DNA from: WHSM01 sp050701635
GTDB taxonomy: Bacteria > Actinomycetota > Actinomycetes > Mycobacteriales > Micromonosporaceae
Assembly: GCA_050701635.1 (NCBI GenBank)
Contig: JBOGDF010000287.1
Span: forward strand, 1 to 7,210
Reading direction: 5' to 3'
DNA: 7,210 nucleotides
This document shows, one piece after another, positions 1 through 5,209 of this stretch (position 1 is its first letter; each line of letters begins with the position of its first letter). The notes below the pieces were generated by a model. The model saw only the letters and a list, made by a program, of their open reading frames with translations, did not search any database and had not been told where the DNA came from. Both the position numbers and the translations under genes were made by a program.

Positions 1-8
1 ACGAACAT

Positions 9-36
9 CGGCGTGTACCACCGCCTCGACACGCCG
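9..36. terminator. Inverted repeat, possible terminator
   Basis: The 8-bp arms CGGCGTGT (9-16) and ACACGCCG (29-36) are perfectly complementary and enclose a 12-nt loop. The element lies about 100 nt downstream of the minus-strand lipoprotein stop, so it could be a distal terminator for that unit. There is no U-tract on either side. The same stem bases recur in the palindrome at 4400-4428. Confidence 0.3.
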
Positions 37-108
37 GATATTCTGACTACATCTCAAAGCCGAGAGTATGCAAACCTGCAGGTCACCACAACAATCGCGA
101 CTCAGAGC

Positions 109-138
109 AGCCGTAACTTCGGGCTAGACCCTACGGCT
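109..138 (-). terminator. Hairpin over the lipoprotein stop codon, possible terminator
   Basis: The arms AGCCGTA (109-115) and TACGGCT (132-138) pair over 7 bp, and GGG (121-123) can pair with CCC (129-131) inside them. The outer stem overlaps the TAG stop (137-139) of the lipoprotein gene. No U-tract follows, which is common for actinobacterial terminators. Nothing else gene-like was seen in 1-136. Confidence 0.4.
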
Positions 139-1003
139 ACCGCCCGCAGTCGAGTGACTGAATCAGTAGCGGGCGGACATACAGCTCCGTCCTCGACGGG
201 TCGAACTGGAGCGGGATCCCCCACTCGATCGTCGCGGTGCTCTCCTCTGCAGTCGGTTGAATCTTCCACACGAAGCCGCCGCCGACGATCCGCCCCCGAC
301 GGTCCCGGAACACCACGTCACCGCGGTATACGCCGTTGTACGTGTTGTCCTCGGTCTTCAGGTCGAAACGCACCATCGCGGTCTCCCCGCGTCGTTCGGC
401 CAGCTCGACGTTAGTCGCCTCGGTCGCGACGAAGCAGTAGCCCCCGTTGCGCCGGGGCCACCACTCGTCCGCAGTCTTGATGGTGATCTCGAGCTTCGCG
501 GCGGTGCTGGCGGCCTCGTACGGGTCGGTGTATCCGCTCCCGCCGATGCCGAGGCGCTCGCCCGGCAGGATGTACTCGACCCGCTTGAGCGCCTTCGTAC
601 CGGACTTCCCGTCCGTCATCCCCGCTTCGGTGACGAGCGGCTTGCCCGAGCGGTCGAGCACCCGGATCTGCACCTGGACCGCCCTGGCGACCAGGTCGCT
701 GGTGTTCTCCAGAATGGCCGCGTAGGTGACCCGCGGATAGGGATTGTGCTCGGCGTGGTCGTGAGTGATCGAGAACCCCTGCTCGACGACTCTGACCTCG
801 CCACCGCCCGGCGGTTTGGAGTAGGGCAGTGACACGGTGGGGCTGGGCCTCGGAGACGACGCCGTCCCCCGCGAGGGAGCGCCGTCGCACCCCGCGAGCA
901 CCGCGACCGCGAGCACCGCGACGGCCGCGCTCATCGAAAGCACCCTGTTGCCGGGCCGCGGCGACCGCTGGGCGGTCGCGGCGTGTTCGGCCCGTCCGCT
1001 CAA
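137..1003 (-). CDS. Predicted lipoprotein of unknown function
   Basis: Unrecognised 288-residue protein predicted to be exported and lipid-anchored. A basic leader (R13, R16, R20) precedes a hydrophobic stretch (25-37) and a lipobox LAGC with the lipidated Cys at 39. A Pro/Ser/Gly linker follows (41-68). The rest looks like two beta-sandwich repeats, about 70-155 and 205-285, with alternating hydrophobic strands and turns such as DRSG and DRRG; this is reminiscent of FxLYD/DUF4352-type surface domains, by inference only. C190 and C286 could form a disulfide. The start is TTG at 1003, which overlaps the TGA of the upstream gene (TTGA) and has GGAG 5 nt upstream. Starting at M24 would remove the basic n-region, so TTG is preferred. 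It is the last gene of a coupled minus-strand trio with the two type VII-like proteins. Confidence 0.85.
   Translation of the reverse strand: MSGRAEHAATAQRSPRPGNRVLSMSAAVAVLAVAVLAGCDGAPSRGTASSPRPSPTVSLPYSKPPGGGEVRVVEQGFSITHDHAEHNPYPRVTYAAILENTSDLVARAVQVQIRVLDRSGKPLVTEAGMTDGKSGTKALKRVEYILPGERLGIGGSGYTDPYEAASTAAKLEITIKTADEWWPRRNGGYCFVATEATNVELAERRGETAMVRFDLKTEDNTYNGVYRGDVVFRDRRGRIVGGGFVWKIQPTAEESTATIEWGIPLQFDPSRTELYVRPLLIQSLDCGR
961..979. other. Start-proximal hairpin in the lipoprotein gene
   Basis: GCGACCGC (961-968) and GCGGTCGC (972-979) form a perfect 8-bp stem with a 3-nt loop, centred about 33 nt inside the lipoprotein coding region. In the mRNA it could slow initiation from the TTG start unless ribosomes arrive by coupling from the upstream gene. 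Confidence 0.35.
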
Positions 1004-1914
1004 CTCGGCTCCATCGCCGCGGTCGCGTCGCGCAGCGACACGTCAGTGAGGCGGTCGGGCCTCGGCGCGAGGTAGGCGGACCGGCCCGGACCGGTCACCA
1101 CGTCGACATTGTGGTCGAGCGCCTTGACGATCTCGCTCTCCTGGGAATCGAGCTGCTTGGAGACCTCGGCGAGCGCCTTCGCCATGTTGCCGGTGATGTC
1201 GTGGACGGTGGGGCCGCTCAGCGGCATCTCCTTCTTGTCCCCCTCGATCGCGTCGGAGCCGAAGCCGGCACCGGCGGAGACGATCGTGAGCGCCTTCGAC
1301 GCACCGGGCGCCACCGCCGCGGCCACGCTGCTGACCGCCGACACCACCGAGAGCGCCACCTTCACGTCACCCCAGTCGCACGGGCTGGCCTCCAGCGCCG
1401 CGACCGTCTGGTCGGCGATGCGCATCACGTCCTTGCGCGACGCGTCGGCGAGCACCTTCTGCGCGGTCAGCGCCTCCCGCAGCGCGGCGGCGATCATCGC
1501 CTGACCGCCCGGAGTGGGCTTCCAGCGCTCAGAGAATCTGATGAAGGAATCCTTGGCCTTCCCCCTCCAATCGACCATGTGAGCCAGCGAACCTTCCAGA
1601 CTCGGACCGCCCGCAGCGGGCGCAAGCTTGCCGTTTTCCAGCCCGGGATCGCCGAAGACCCGCACCACAGCGGCCATCGCCTCCACGAGCGGGTCGAACT
1701 GTCGCGGATGCGGCAGCGAGGCGAAAGCCGCGTACGCCTCCGGGATCCAGTCGAACGCCTTGCCCGCACCGCCCGTCCCCGCGTCGCTGCCGGTCTCCGC
1801 CAGCTCAGCGGCGTACAGGGCCTCCGCGAGACGCTCGATCTCGGCTGCCTTGGCCTTGAGCTTCGTGGGGAACGAGTCGGCAACCGGCCCGCCGTCAGGT
1901 TCTGGGATGGCCAC
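1000..1914 (-). CDS. WXG-motif, type VII secretion-like helical protein
   Basis: Protein of 304 residues with no confidently recognised family. The N-terminal half is predicted helical (15-40, 56-88, 105-130), and W116-R-G118 followed by A120 and F124 matches the W-x-G-x-A-x-x-x-F turn of WXG100 proteins. Residues 138-175 form another helix. Residues 185-220 are an Ala/Val/Ser/Gly-rich hydrophobic stretch able to insert in or pack against a membrane. The C-terminus (245-304) is helical then polar. The start is GTG at 1914, 3 nt after the stop of the EspC-like gene, with a perfect AAGGAG 6 nt upstream. The following lipoprotein start overlaps its TGA. Pairing of a small EspC-like protein with a larger partner recalls EspC/EspA-type co-secreted proteins of mycobacteria; this is inference from size, motif and linkage. 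An LXG-like effector or a cytoplasmic helical protein are alternatives. Confidence 0.85.
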   Translation of the reverse strand: MAIPEPDGGPVADSFPTKLKAKAAEIERLAEALYAAELAETGSDAGTGGAGKAFDWIPEAYAAFASLPHPRQFDPLVEAMAAVVRVFGDPGLENGKLAPAAGGPSLEGSLAHMVDWRGKAKDSFIRFSERWKPTPGGQAMIAAALREALTAQKVLADASRKDVMRIADQTVAALEASPCDWGDVKVALSVVSAVSSVAAAVAPGASKALTIVSAGAGFGSDAIEGDKKEMPLSGPTVHDITGNMAKALAEVSKQLDSQESEIVKALDHNVDVVTGPGRSAYLAPRPDRLTDVSLRDATAAMEPS

Positions 1915-1917
1915 GGA

Positions 1918-2268
1918 TCACTCCTTCGGCATGACCGGCGACGGCAGGTCGTCGTGCACCGGCTGCGTCGGCAGATCGTACTCGACCACCAGGCCACGGA
2001 GAATCCGAGCGGCCTCTTCGTCCGTGGCGGACCAGGCTTCGACCACGCGCTCAAGCGCCGCCGCGGTGTCCGCGACATTGTCCGCGGTCCTCCCGAGGAT
2101 TTTCTGGAATTCGTCCCGCAGGTCCGACCAGTACGTGTGGACCCGGCTCCCGGGCCAGGGGTTGGACGCGTATCCGGTGTCCGCGACGTCGCGATTCGCG
2201 GCGAGATACTTGCCGGCCACGTCGGGCAACTTCTCCCGAGCCACCACCAGGAGCTCCCGCATGTCCAT
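1918..2268 (-). CDS. EspC/WXG100-like type VII secretion-associated protein
   Basis: Small 116-residue helical-hairpin protein. Helix 1 (about 3-30) leads to a loop, then Y46-W47-S-D-L50 and F54 begin helix 2, and the block TAAALERVVEAWSATDEEAA (68-87) resembles the C-terminal helix of EspC-family proteins (ESX-1 secretion-associated). Family members are normally about 100 residues, are exported by ESX systems and may dimerise with a partner encoded next door; here that would be the 304-residue protein 3 nt downstream. The usual Y-x-x-x-D/E secretion motif appears as W79-S-A-T-D83, with Trp in place of Tyr. The start is ATG at 2268, with AGGAG 6 nt upstream; a second ATG two codons in is less well spaced. 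The C-terminal tail (98-116) is Pro-rich and acidic. Export itself is inferred. Confidence 0.85.
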   Translation of the reverse strand: MDMRELLVVAREKLPDVAGKYLAANRDVADTGYASNPWPGSRVHTYWSDLRDEFQKILGRTADNVADTAAALERVVEAWSATDEEAARILRGLVVEYDLPTQPVHDDLPSPVMPKE

Positions 2269-2290
2269 CGCGAGCTCCTGCTGGATTCAC

Positions 2291-3016
2291 TCATCGGTAC
2301 CCCTTCCCCGTTCCCCCGTCGGAACGTCCGCGCCGAACGCTACTGATCGGCCGACTATTTTGTCCAACGGTTGTGCCGGGCCTGTGGACAACTGATCGCG
2401 GCGGGACACGCGCCGTGAGGTGACCCGCCAGCCAGGCGGGGAAGGCGGTGAGGTCGGCGAGTACGACGTCGGCGCCGGCGGCGCGTAAGTCGGCGGCGGA
2501 GATCGGCCCGGTGGTGACCCCGACGGAGACGCAGCCCCCGACCTGGGCGGCCCGTACGTCGCCGAGGTGGTCGCCGACGTAGATCGAGGCGCCGTGCTCG
2601 CGCAGCACCGCGCCCTTGTCGGCTCCGAACACGTTGCCCGCCACCACGTCGGCCTTCAGTCCGAGATGGTCGAGGTGCAGCTGGGCGAGCCGGCCGAGCT
2701 TCGACGTGACCACCATGATGCGGCCGGCGCGGTCGCGTACCACCTCGAAAGCCTCGGCCGCACCGGGCAGCAGCGGTGACGGCTCGACGGCGTGCAGGGG
2801 GTAGATCGAGCGGAACAGCTCGACCATCGCGGGCACGTCGGCGGCCGGGAACCAGTGCGCCAGCTCCTCGGCCAGCGGCGGCCCGAGCCGCGCCACCGCG
2901 GCGGTGCTGTCGATCGGCACCCCGGTCTCGGCCGACAGCTCGTCCAGCGCCGCGGCGATGCCGAGCCGGGTGTCCACCAGCGTGAGGTCCAGGTCAAAGC
3001 CGACAGTCAGCGTCAC
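2291..3016 (-). CDS. HAD-family hydrolase, phosphoglycolate-phosphatase-like
   Basis: Cytoplasmic Mg-dependent phosphatase of the haloacid dehalogenase superfamily. Motif I is D8-L-D10-L-T12 (nucleophile and acid/base Asp), motif II is T104-S105, motif III is probably K134 in GADKG, and motif IV is G148-D149-H-L-G-D153 for metal binding. The helical cap lies between residues about 15 and 90, as in Gph/PGMB-like enzymes; the substrate cannot be told from sequence. The start is GTG at 3016; an in-frame TGA two codons upstream excludes a longer product. The conserved domain ends near residue 202. The last 40 codons are poorer in G/C at the third position (24 of 40 by my count) and carry no HAD motif, suggesting read-through of former intergenic DNA. 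The stop lies 22 nt before the EspC-like start, so co-transcription is possible but a functional link is not evident. Confidence 0.9.
   Translation of the reverse strand: MTLTVGFDLDLTLVDTRLGIAAALDELSAETGVPIDSTAAVARLGPPLAEELAHWFPAADVPAMVELFRSIYPLHAVEPSPLLPGAAEAFEVVRDRAGRIMVVTSKLGRLAQLHLDHLGLKADVVAGNVFGADKGAVLREHGASIYVGDHLGDVRAAQVGGCVSVGVTTGPISAADLRAAGADVVLADLTAFPAWLAGHLTARVPPRSVVHRPGTTVGQNSRPISSVRRGRSDGGTGKGYR
2337..2367 (-). promoter_or_regulatory. Possible promoter for the EspC-like trio
   Basis: On the minus strand TTGGAC (2367-2362) and TAGCGT (2342-2337) are separated by 19 nt, inside a locally AT-richer patch at the 3' end of the HAD reading frame. Transcription would begin near 2330 and leave about a 60-nt leader before the ATG at 2268. 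The spacing is long and the match partial, so this is tentative. Confidence 0.25.
2383..2391 (-). other. DnaA-box-like 9-mer TTGTCCACA
   Basis: The minus strand reads TTGTCCACA, identical to the DnaA box preferred in Streptomyces. A second, 7-of-9 match (TTGTCCAAC) lies on the plus strand at 2360-2368, so the two face each other as a 7-bp inverted repeat with an 18-nt spacer. The function is unknown; an isolated match could be chance. Confidence 0.3.
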
Positions 3017-3039
3017 GCCTCACGACCCTACGCAGCGGA

Positions 3040-3073
3040 AACGCCCCGGCGATCACCCGATCGCCGAGGCGTT
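3040..3073 (-). terminator. Strong hairpin between the binding-protein and HAD genes
   Basis: AACGCC-C-CGGCGAT (3040-3053) pairs with ATCGCCG-A-GGCGTT (3060-3073): 13 bp with one C/A mismatch and a 6-nt loop. On the minus strand it is followed by TTTCC, a short U-run, and it stands 24 nt before the HAD start. It most simply ends the transcript of the substrate-binding protein gene and separates it from the HAD gene. Confidence 0.6.
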
Positions 3074-3094
3074 ACCTAGGTCTCGTCTACCCAA

Positions 3095-3198
3095 GGGACG
3101 CTGTCAGGTGTGCGCTGCCAAGGCCGCAGGGAGCGCCGTGTGGCCGGAGGTCACACAAGCGACCGAGAACGCCGGCAGCGTGCAGCTGACAGTGTCCC
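3095..3198. ncRNA. Long imperfect inverted repeat with two inner hairpins
   Basis: Arms 3095-3119 and 3174-3198 pair over 25 positions: 21 Watson-Crick pairs, one G/G mismatch, and three positions that are G-U wobbles if the plus strand is transcribed but A/C mismatches if the minus strand is. Inside are a 7-bp hairpin (3122-3128 with 3139-3145, again with one G-U on the plus strand) and a 4-bp hairpin (3149-3152 with 3161-3164), giving a three-way-junction shape. It abuts the binding-protein stop codon (3199-3201). It could be a structured RNA, a terminator/processing element of the minus-strand transcript, or a small palindromic mobile remnant; no target duplication is seen at its ends. Calling it an ncRNA is tentative. 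Confidence 0.35.
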
Positions 3199-3210
3199 TC
3201 AGCTGCTGAG
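3198..3210. repeat. 13-bp palindrome at the binding-protein stop codon
   Basis: CTCAGC-T-GCTGAG is a perfect palindrome with a single central base. It covers the last codons and the TGA of the substrate-binding protein gene and directly adjoins the long inverted repeat at 3095-3198. Confidence 0.4.
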
Positions 3211-4209
3211 TTGCGAGTCGGACGAGAAGACCAGGCCGATGGTGATGTCACCGTTGCGCAGCGCGTCCTTGGTCAGCTTGCCGCCCGCGTCGAGCGACTT
3301 GAACGAGCCCACGTTGAGGTCGTACGTCTTCGCCAGCCCCGGCTGGCAGAACGGCCGCTTCGGGCACTCCGGCGGGCCGCCCAGCACCGTGGCCTTGCCG
3401 CTGCAGTGCTTGGCGAAGTCGGAGAGCGTCTTGAAACCGTGCTCGTCGACGAACGCCTTGGTCACCGCGAACGCGTTCTGGTCGGCGGCCTCGGACGGCT
3501 TGCCGAACTTCAACTTGGACTTCTCGCCCAGCGTGGTCAGCGCCGCCATCGTCTTGTCCAGGTCGCTGGACGCGGCCGGTGGGGCGTCCTTGCCGTTGTG
3601 CTTCTGGTTGAGGAACTCGGTCAGCGTGCCCGCGTACTCGGGGACCAGGTGGACCTCGCCCTTCTCCAGCGCCGGCTCGTACAGCTCGCGGTTGCCGATG
3701 GTCCGTACGGTCGGCGCGAACCCGGCGGCCTTCAGCGCGTACGCGTACAGGGCGCCCAGGGTCTTGTTCTCACTGAAGTCGGCGACCCCGATGATGATCG
3801 CGCCGGAGCCCTTCGCCAGCCCCTCGCCGATCTTCGCCTCCTTGGCGAACGCCGCGGCGGCCGCCTCGGGCGACTTGCGATCCACGTCCACGGCCTGGTT
3901 CAACTTGATCAGCTTGGCGGTGTCCAGCGCGGCGGAGACCTGGTCCAGCGCCGCGATCAGCTCCGGGGTGGCCTTCGCGGCGTTGATCGCCGGCACCACG
4001 TTGTCCACGGTCTGCAGTTTCTTGTCGTCCTCCAGGACGACCAGCTCGTCACCCTTGATGGGCTCGCAGCCCTCGCCGGTGGCCTTGGCGCCCGGCTTCT
4101 CGGTGCCCGACGATCCTTCTTCTCCGCACCCGGTGAGTGCGCCCGCCAGCACCACAGTGGCGACGATGGCGAGGGTACGGGTTATCCGACGACGTACTGG
4201 CGTGTGCAT
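3199..4209 (-). CDS. Osmoprotectant ABC transporter substrate-binding lipoprotein, circularly permuted
   Basis: Extracellular, lipid-anchored binding protein of the OpuC/OsmF (ProX-like) family, capturing betaine/choline-type quaternary amines for the permeases encoded upstream. Its 336 residues begin with a basic leader (R6-R8), a hydrophobic core (13-25) and lipobox LTGC with Cys28. The order of blocks is unusual. Residues 54-126 (LVVLEDDKKLQ, NVVP, LNQAVDVD) correspond to the segment that normally ends OsmF proteins. Residues 135-336 then supply the normal beginning and middle: GVADFSEN 141-148, GNRELYEPALEKG 172-184, VPEYAGTL 189-196, QNAFAVTKA 244-252, LGGPPECPKRPFC 276-288, and GLVFSSD 325-331 at the very end. 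The fold is complete once, in permuted order. C48, C269, C282 and C288 could form disulfides. The start is ATG at 4209, with AAGG 9 nt upstream; the frame stays open upstream but lacks a signal-like start. It probably has its own promoter in the 256-nt leader. Confidence 0.9.
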   Translation of the reverse strand: MHTPVRRRITRTLAIVATVVLAGALTGCGEEGSSGTEKPGAKATGEGCEPIKGDELVVLEDDKKLQTVDNVVPAINAAKATPELIAALDQVSAALDTAKLIKLNQAVDVDRKSPEAAAAAFAKEAKIGEGLAKGSGAIIIGVADFSENKTLGALYAYALKAAGFAPTVRTIGNRELYEPALEKGEVHLVPEYAGTLTEFLNQKHNGKDAPPAASSDLDKTMAALTTLGEKSKLKFGKPSEAADQNAFAVTKAFVDEHGFKTLSDFAKHCSGKATVLGGPPECPKRPFCQPGLAKTYDLNVGSFKSLDAGGKLTKDALRNGDITIGLVFSSDSQLSS

Positions 4210-4294
4210 GTCCGCCCGCCTTCTGTGTCCCGGCGTGGCCCTACTGGCCGCTGCCGCGTGTCCGACGGGCGCTGACTGCCGCCCGCTAGACCAA

Positions 4295-4350
4295 CCCAAT
4301 CCCGAAAACCCCCCACCCGCAACCAAAACTCCCCCGCGTGTTCCCAACCC
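4295..4350 (-). other. G-tract cluster, G-quadruplex-capable
   Basis: On the minus strand seven runs of three or more G occur: 4348-4350, 4343-4345, 4331-4335, 4316-4318, 4309-4314, 4301-4303 and 4295-4297. The last four are separated by 1, 5 and 3 nt, a canonical four-tract quadruplex pattern. It lies about 85-140 nt before the binding-protein ATG, on the mRNA-like strand. Confidence 0.45.
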
Positions 4351-4392
4351 GTAATGCGCGCCCGCGCGTGCGGCACGCACTTGGGAGGGTGA

Positions 4393-4435
4393 CGGCAGGT
4401 CGACACGCCGACAGTGTCGGCGTGTCGAGCTGTCG
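4393..4435. terminator. Long palindrome downstream of the permease operon
   Basis: The core 4400-4428 is a perfect 29-bp palindrome with one central G (14-bp arms TCGACACGCCGACA). Beyond one G/G mismatch the stem continues for six more pairs, including one G-U on the plus strand, to 4393 and 4435. It begins 30 nt past the stop of the second permease. It may terminate the permease transcript without a U-tract, or serve as an operator before the binding-protein gene. Confidence 0.5.
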
Positions 4436-4465
4436 CCGCCCACCCAAGTGGGGACGGGGTGGCGG

Positions 4466-5209
4466 TTAGGCGGCGGTGGGGGCGCCGACGGTGGGGTCGG
4501 GGGCGACGGCGCGGTCGCGTACGGCGCGGCGGCGGGCCTGGCGCAGTGGGCTCGGCGTCACCGCGCGTTCCAGCAGCGCCAGCACGCCCTCCAGCAGCAT
4601 CGCGAGGCCGGCCACCAGGATGCCGCCGGCGAGCACCTGGCCGGCGTGCGAGTCGAGGCCGAGGCCGAGCCCCTCGGCGATGATCGCGCCCAGGGTGCCA
4701 CCCCCGACGAAGACCGCCAGCGTCGCGGTCGCCACCACCTGCACCGTCGCGGTACGGAATCCGGTCGCCAGGTACGGCACCGCCAGCGGCAACTCCACCC
4801 GCCACAGCAGCTGCCACCCGGACAGCCCCATCCCGCGGGCCGCGTCGCGTACCTCCGGATCGACCTCCCGGAGCCCGACGTACGCGTTGGCGAGCAACGG
4901 CGGGACCGCGAAGACGGCGAGCGAAATGATTACCGGCTCGGGGCCGATGCCGGTGAACGACGCGGTCAACAGGGTCAGCAGGGCGAGCGTCGGGATCGCC
5001 CGGCTGACGTTGGCGACCACCACGGTCAAGCCGCCGCCGCGGCCGGTGTGGCCGAGCCAGATGCCGAGCGGCCACGCCACCAGGCACCCCAGCAGCACCG
5101 CGACGAACGAGATCCACAGGTGCTCGCCGAGCCGGTCCAGCACCCCGCCGGGCAGCGTCCAGTTGAGCGGATCGTTGAGCCACCGTACGGCGTCGCCGAA
5201 GACATTCAT
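4466..5209 (-). CDS. Osmoprotectant ABC transporter permease (second)
   Basis: Inner-membrane permease of the quaternary-amine (OpuC/ProW-like) importer. In its 247 residues I see hydrophobic segments at about 29-52, 61-85, 91-112, 144-170 and 192-213. The cytoplasmic ATPase-docking EAA loop is at 122-141 (D-A-A-R-G-M-G, ending in E-L-P). The C-terminus (218-247) is a basic then Ala/Pro-rich tail with no membrane segment. The frame is open to 5236, but ATG at 5209 is chosen because it overlaps the TGA of the preceding permease (ATGA), the usual arrangement for coupled subunits. It pairs with the permease just upstream as the transmembrane heterodimer. The large palindrome downstream suggests that transcription may end before the binding-protein gene. 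Confidence 0.93.
   Translation of the reverse strand: MNVFGDAVRWLNDPLNWTLPGGVLDRLGEHLWISFVAVLLGCLVAWPLGIWLGHTGRGGGLTVVVANVSRAIPTLALLTLLTASFTGIGPEPVIISLAVFAVPPLLANAYVGLREVDPEVRDAARGMGLSGWQLLWRVELPLAVPYLATGFRTATVQVVATATLAVFVGGGTLGAIIAEGLGLGLDSHAGQVLAGGILVAGLAMLLEGVLALLERAVTPSPLRQARRRAVRDRAVAPDPTVGAPTAA

Larger units (their letters stand above)
4210..4465 (-). promoter_or_regulatory. 256-nt intergenic leader upstream of the binding-protein gene
   Basis: No gene is supported here. Going toward the binding-protein start it holds a large palindrome (4400-4428), a 5-bp hairpin GCGTG-CGG-CACGC (4366-4378), and a run of G-tracts on the minus strand (4295-4350). No convincing -35/-10 pair was found; TAGCGG (minus strand, 4287-4282) is a weak -10 candidate. 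The length and the structures suggest that the binding protein can be transcribed or regulated apart from the permeases. Confidence 0.45.

Noticed and set aside
13..414. Small plus-strand frame at the left edge.
   Set aside because: It mostly overlaps the lipoprotein gene in antisense and has Ser/Arg-rich composition with no supporting start site.
829..2346. Long open frame on the plus strand (about 505 codons).
   Set aside because: It is antisense to the well-supported EspC-like and W-x-G genes, is extremely Arg/Gly/His-rich, and shows no domain; it is a by-product of the G+C-biased third positions of the real genes.
3095..3198. Integron attC site or MITE as an explanation of the long inverted repeat.
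   Set aside because: No GTTRRRY/RYYYAAC core sites at the ends, no coding cassette, and no target-site duplication flanking the arms; MITE origin is left open only pending a copy-number search.
3110..4354. Plus-strand open frame of about 414 codons, and a longer minus-strand version of the binding protein from 4443.
   Set aside because: The plus frame is antisense to the binding protein and has no recognisable domain. The minus extension lacks a signal-like start, runs through the palindrome and G-tracts, and is superseded by ATG at 4209 with its lipoprotein signal.
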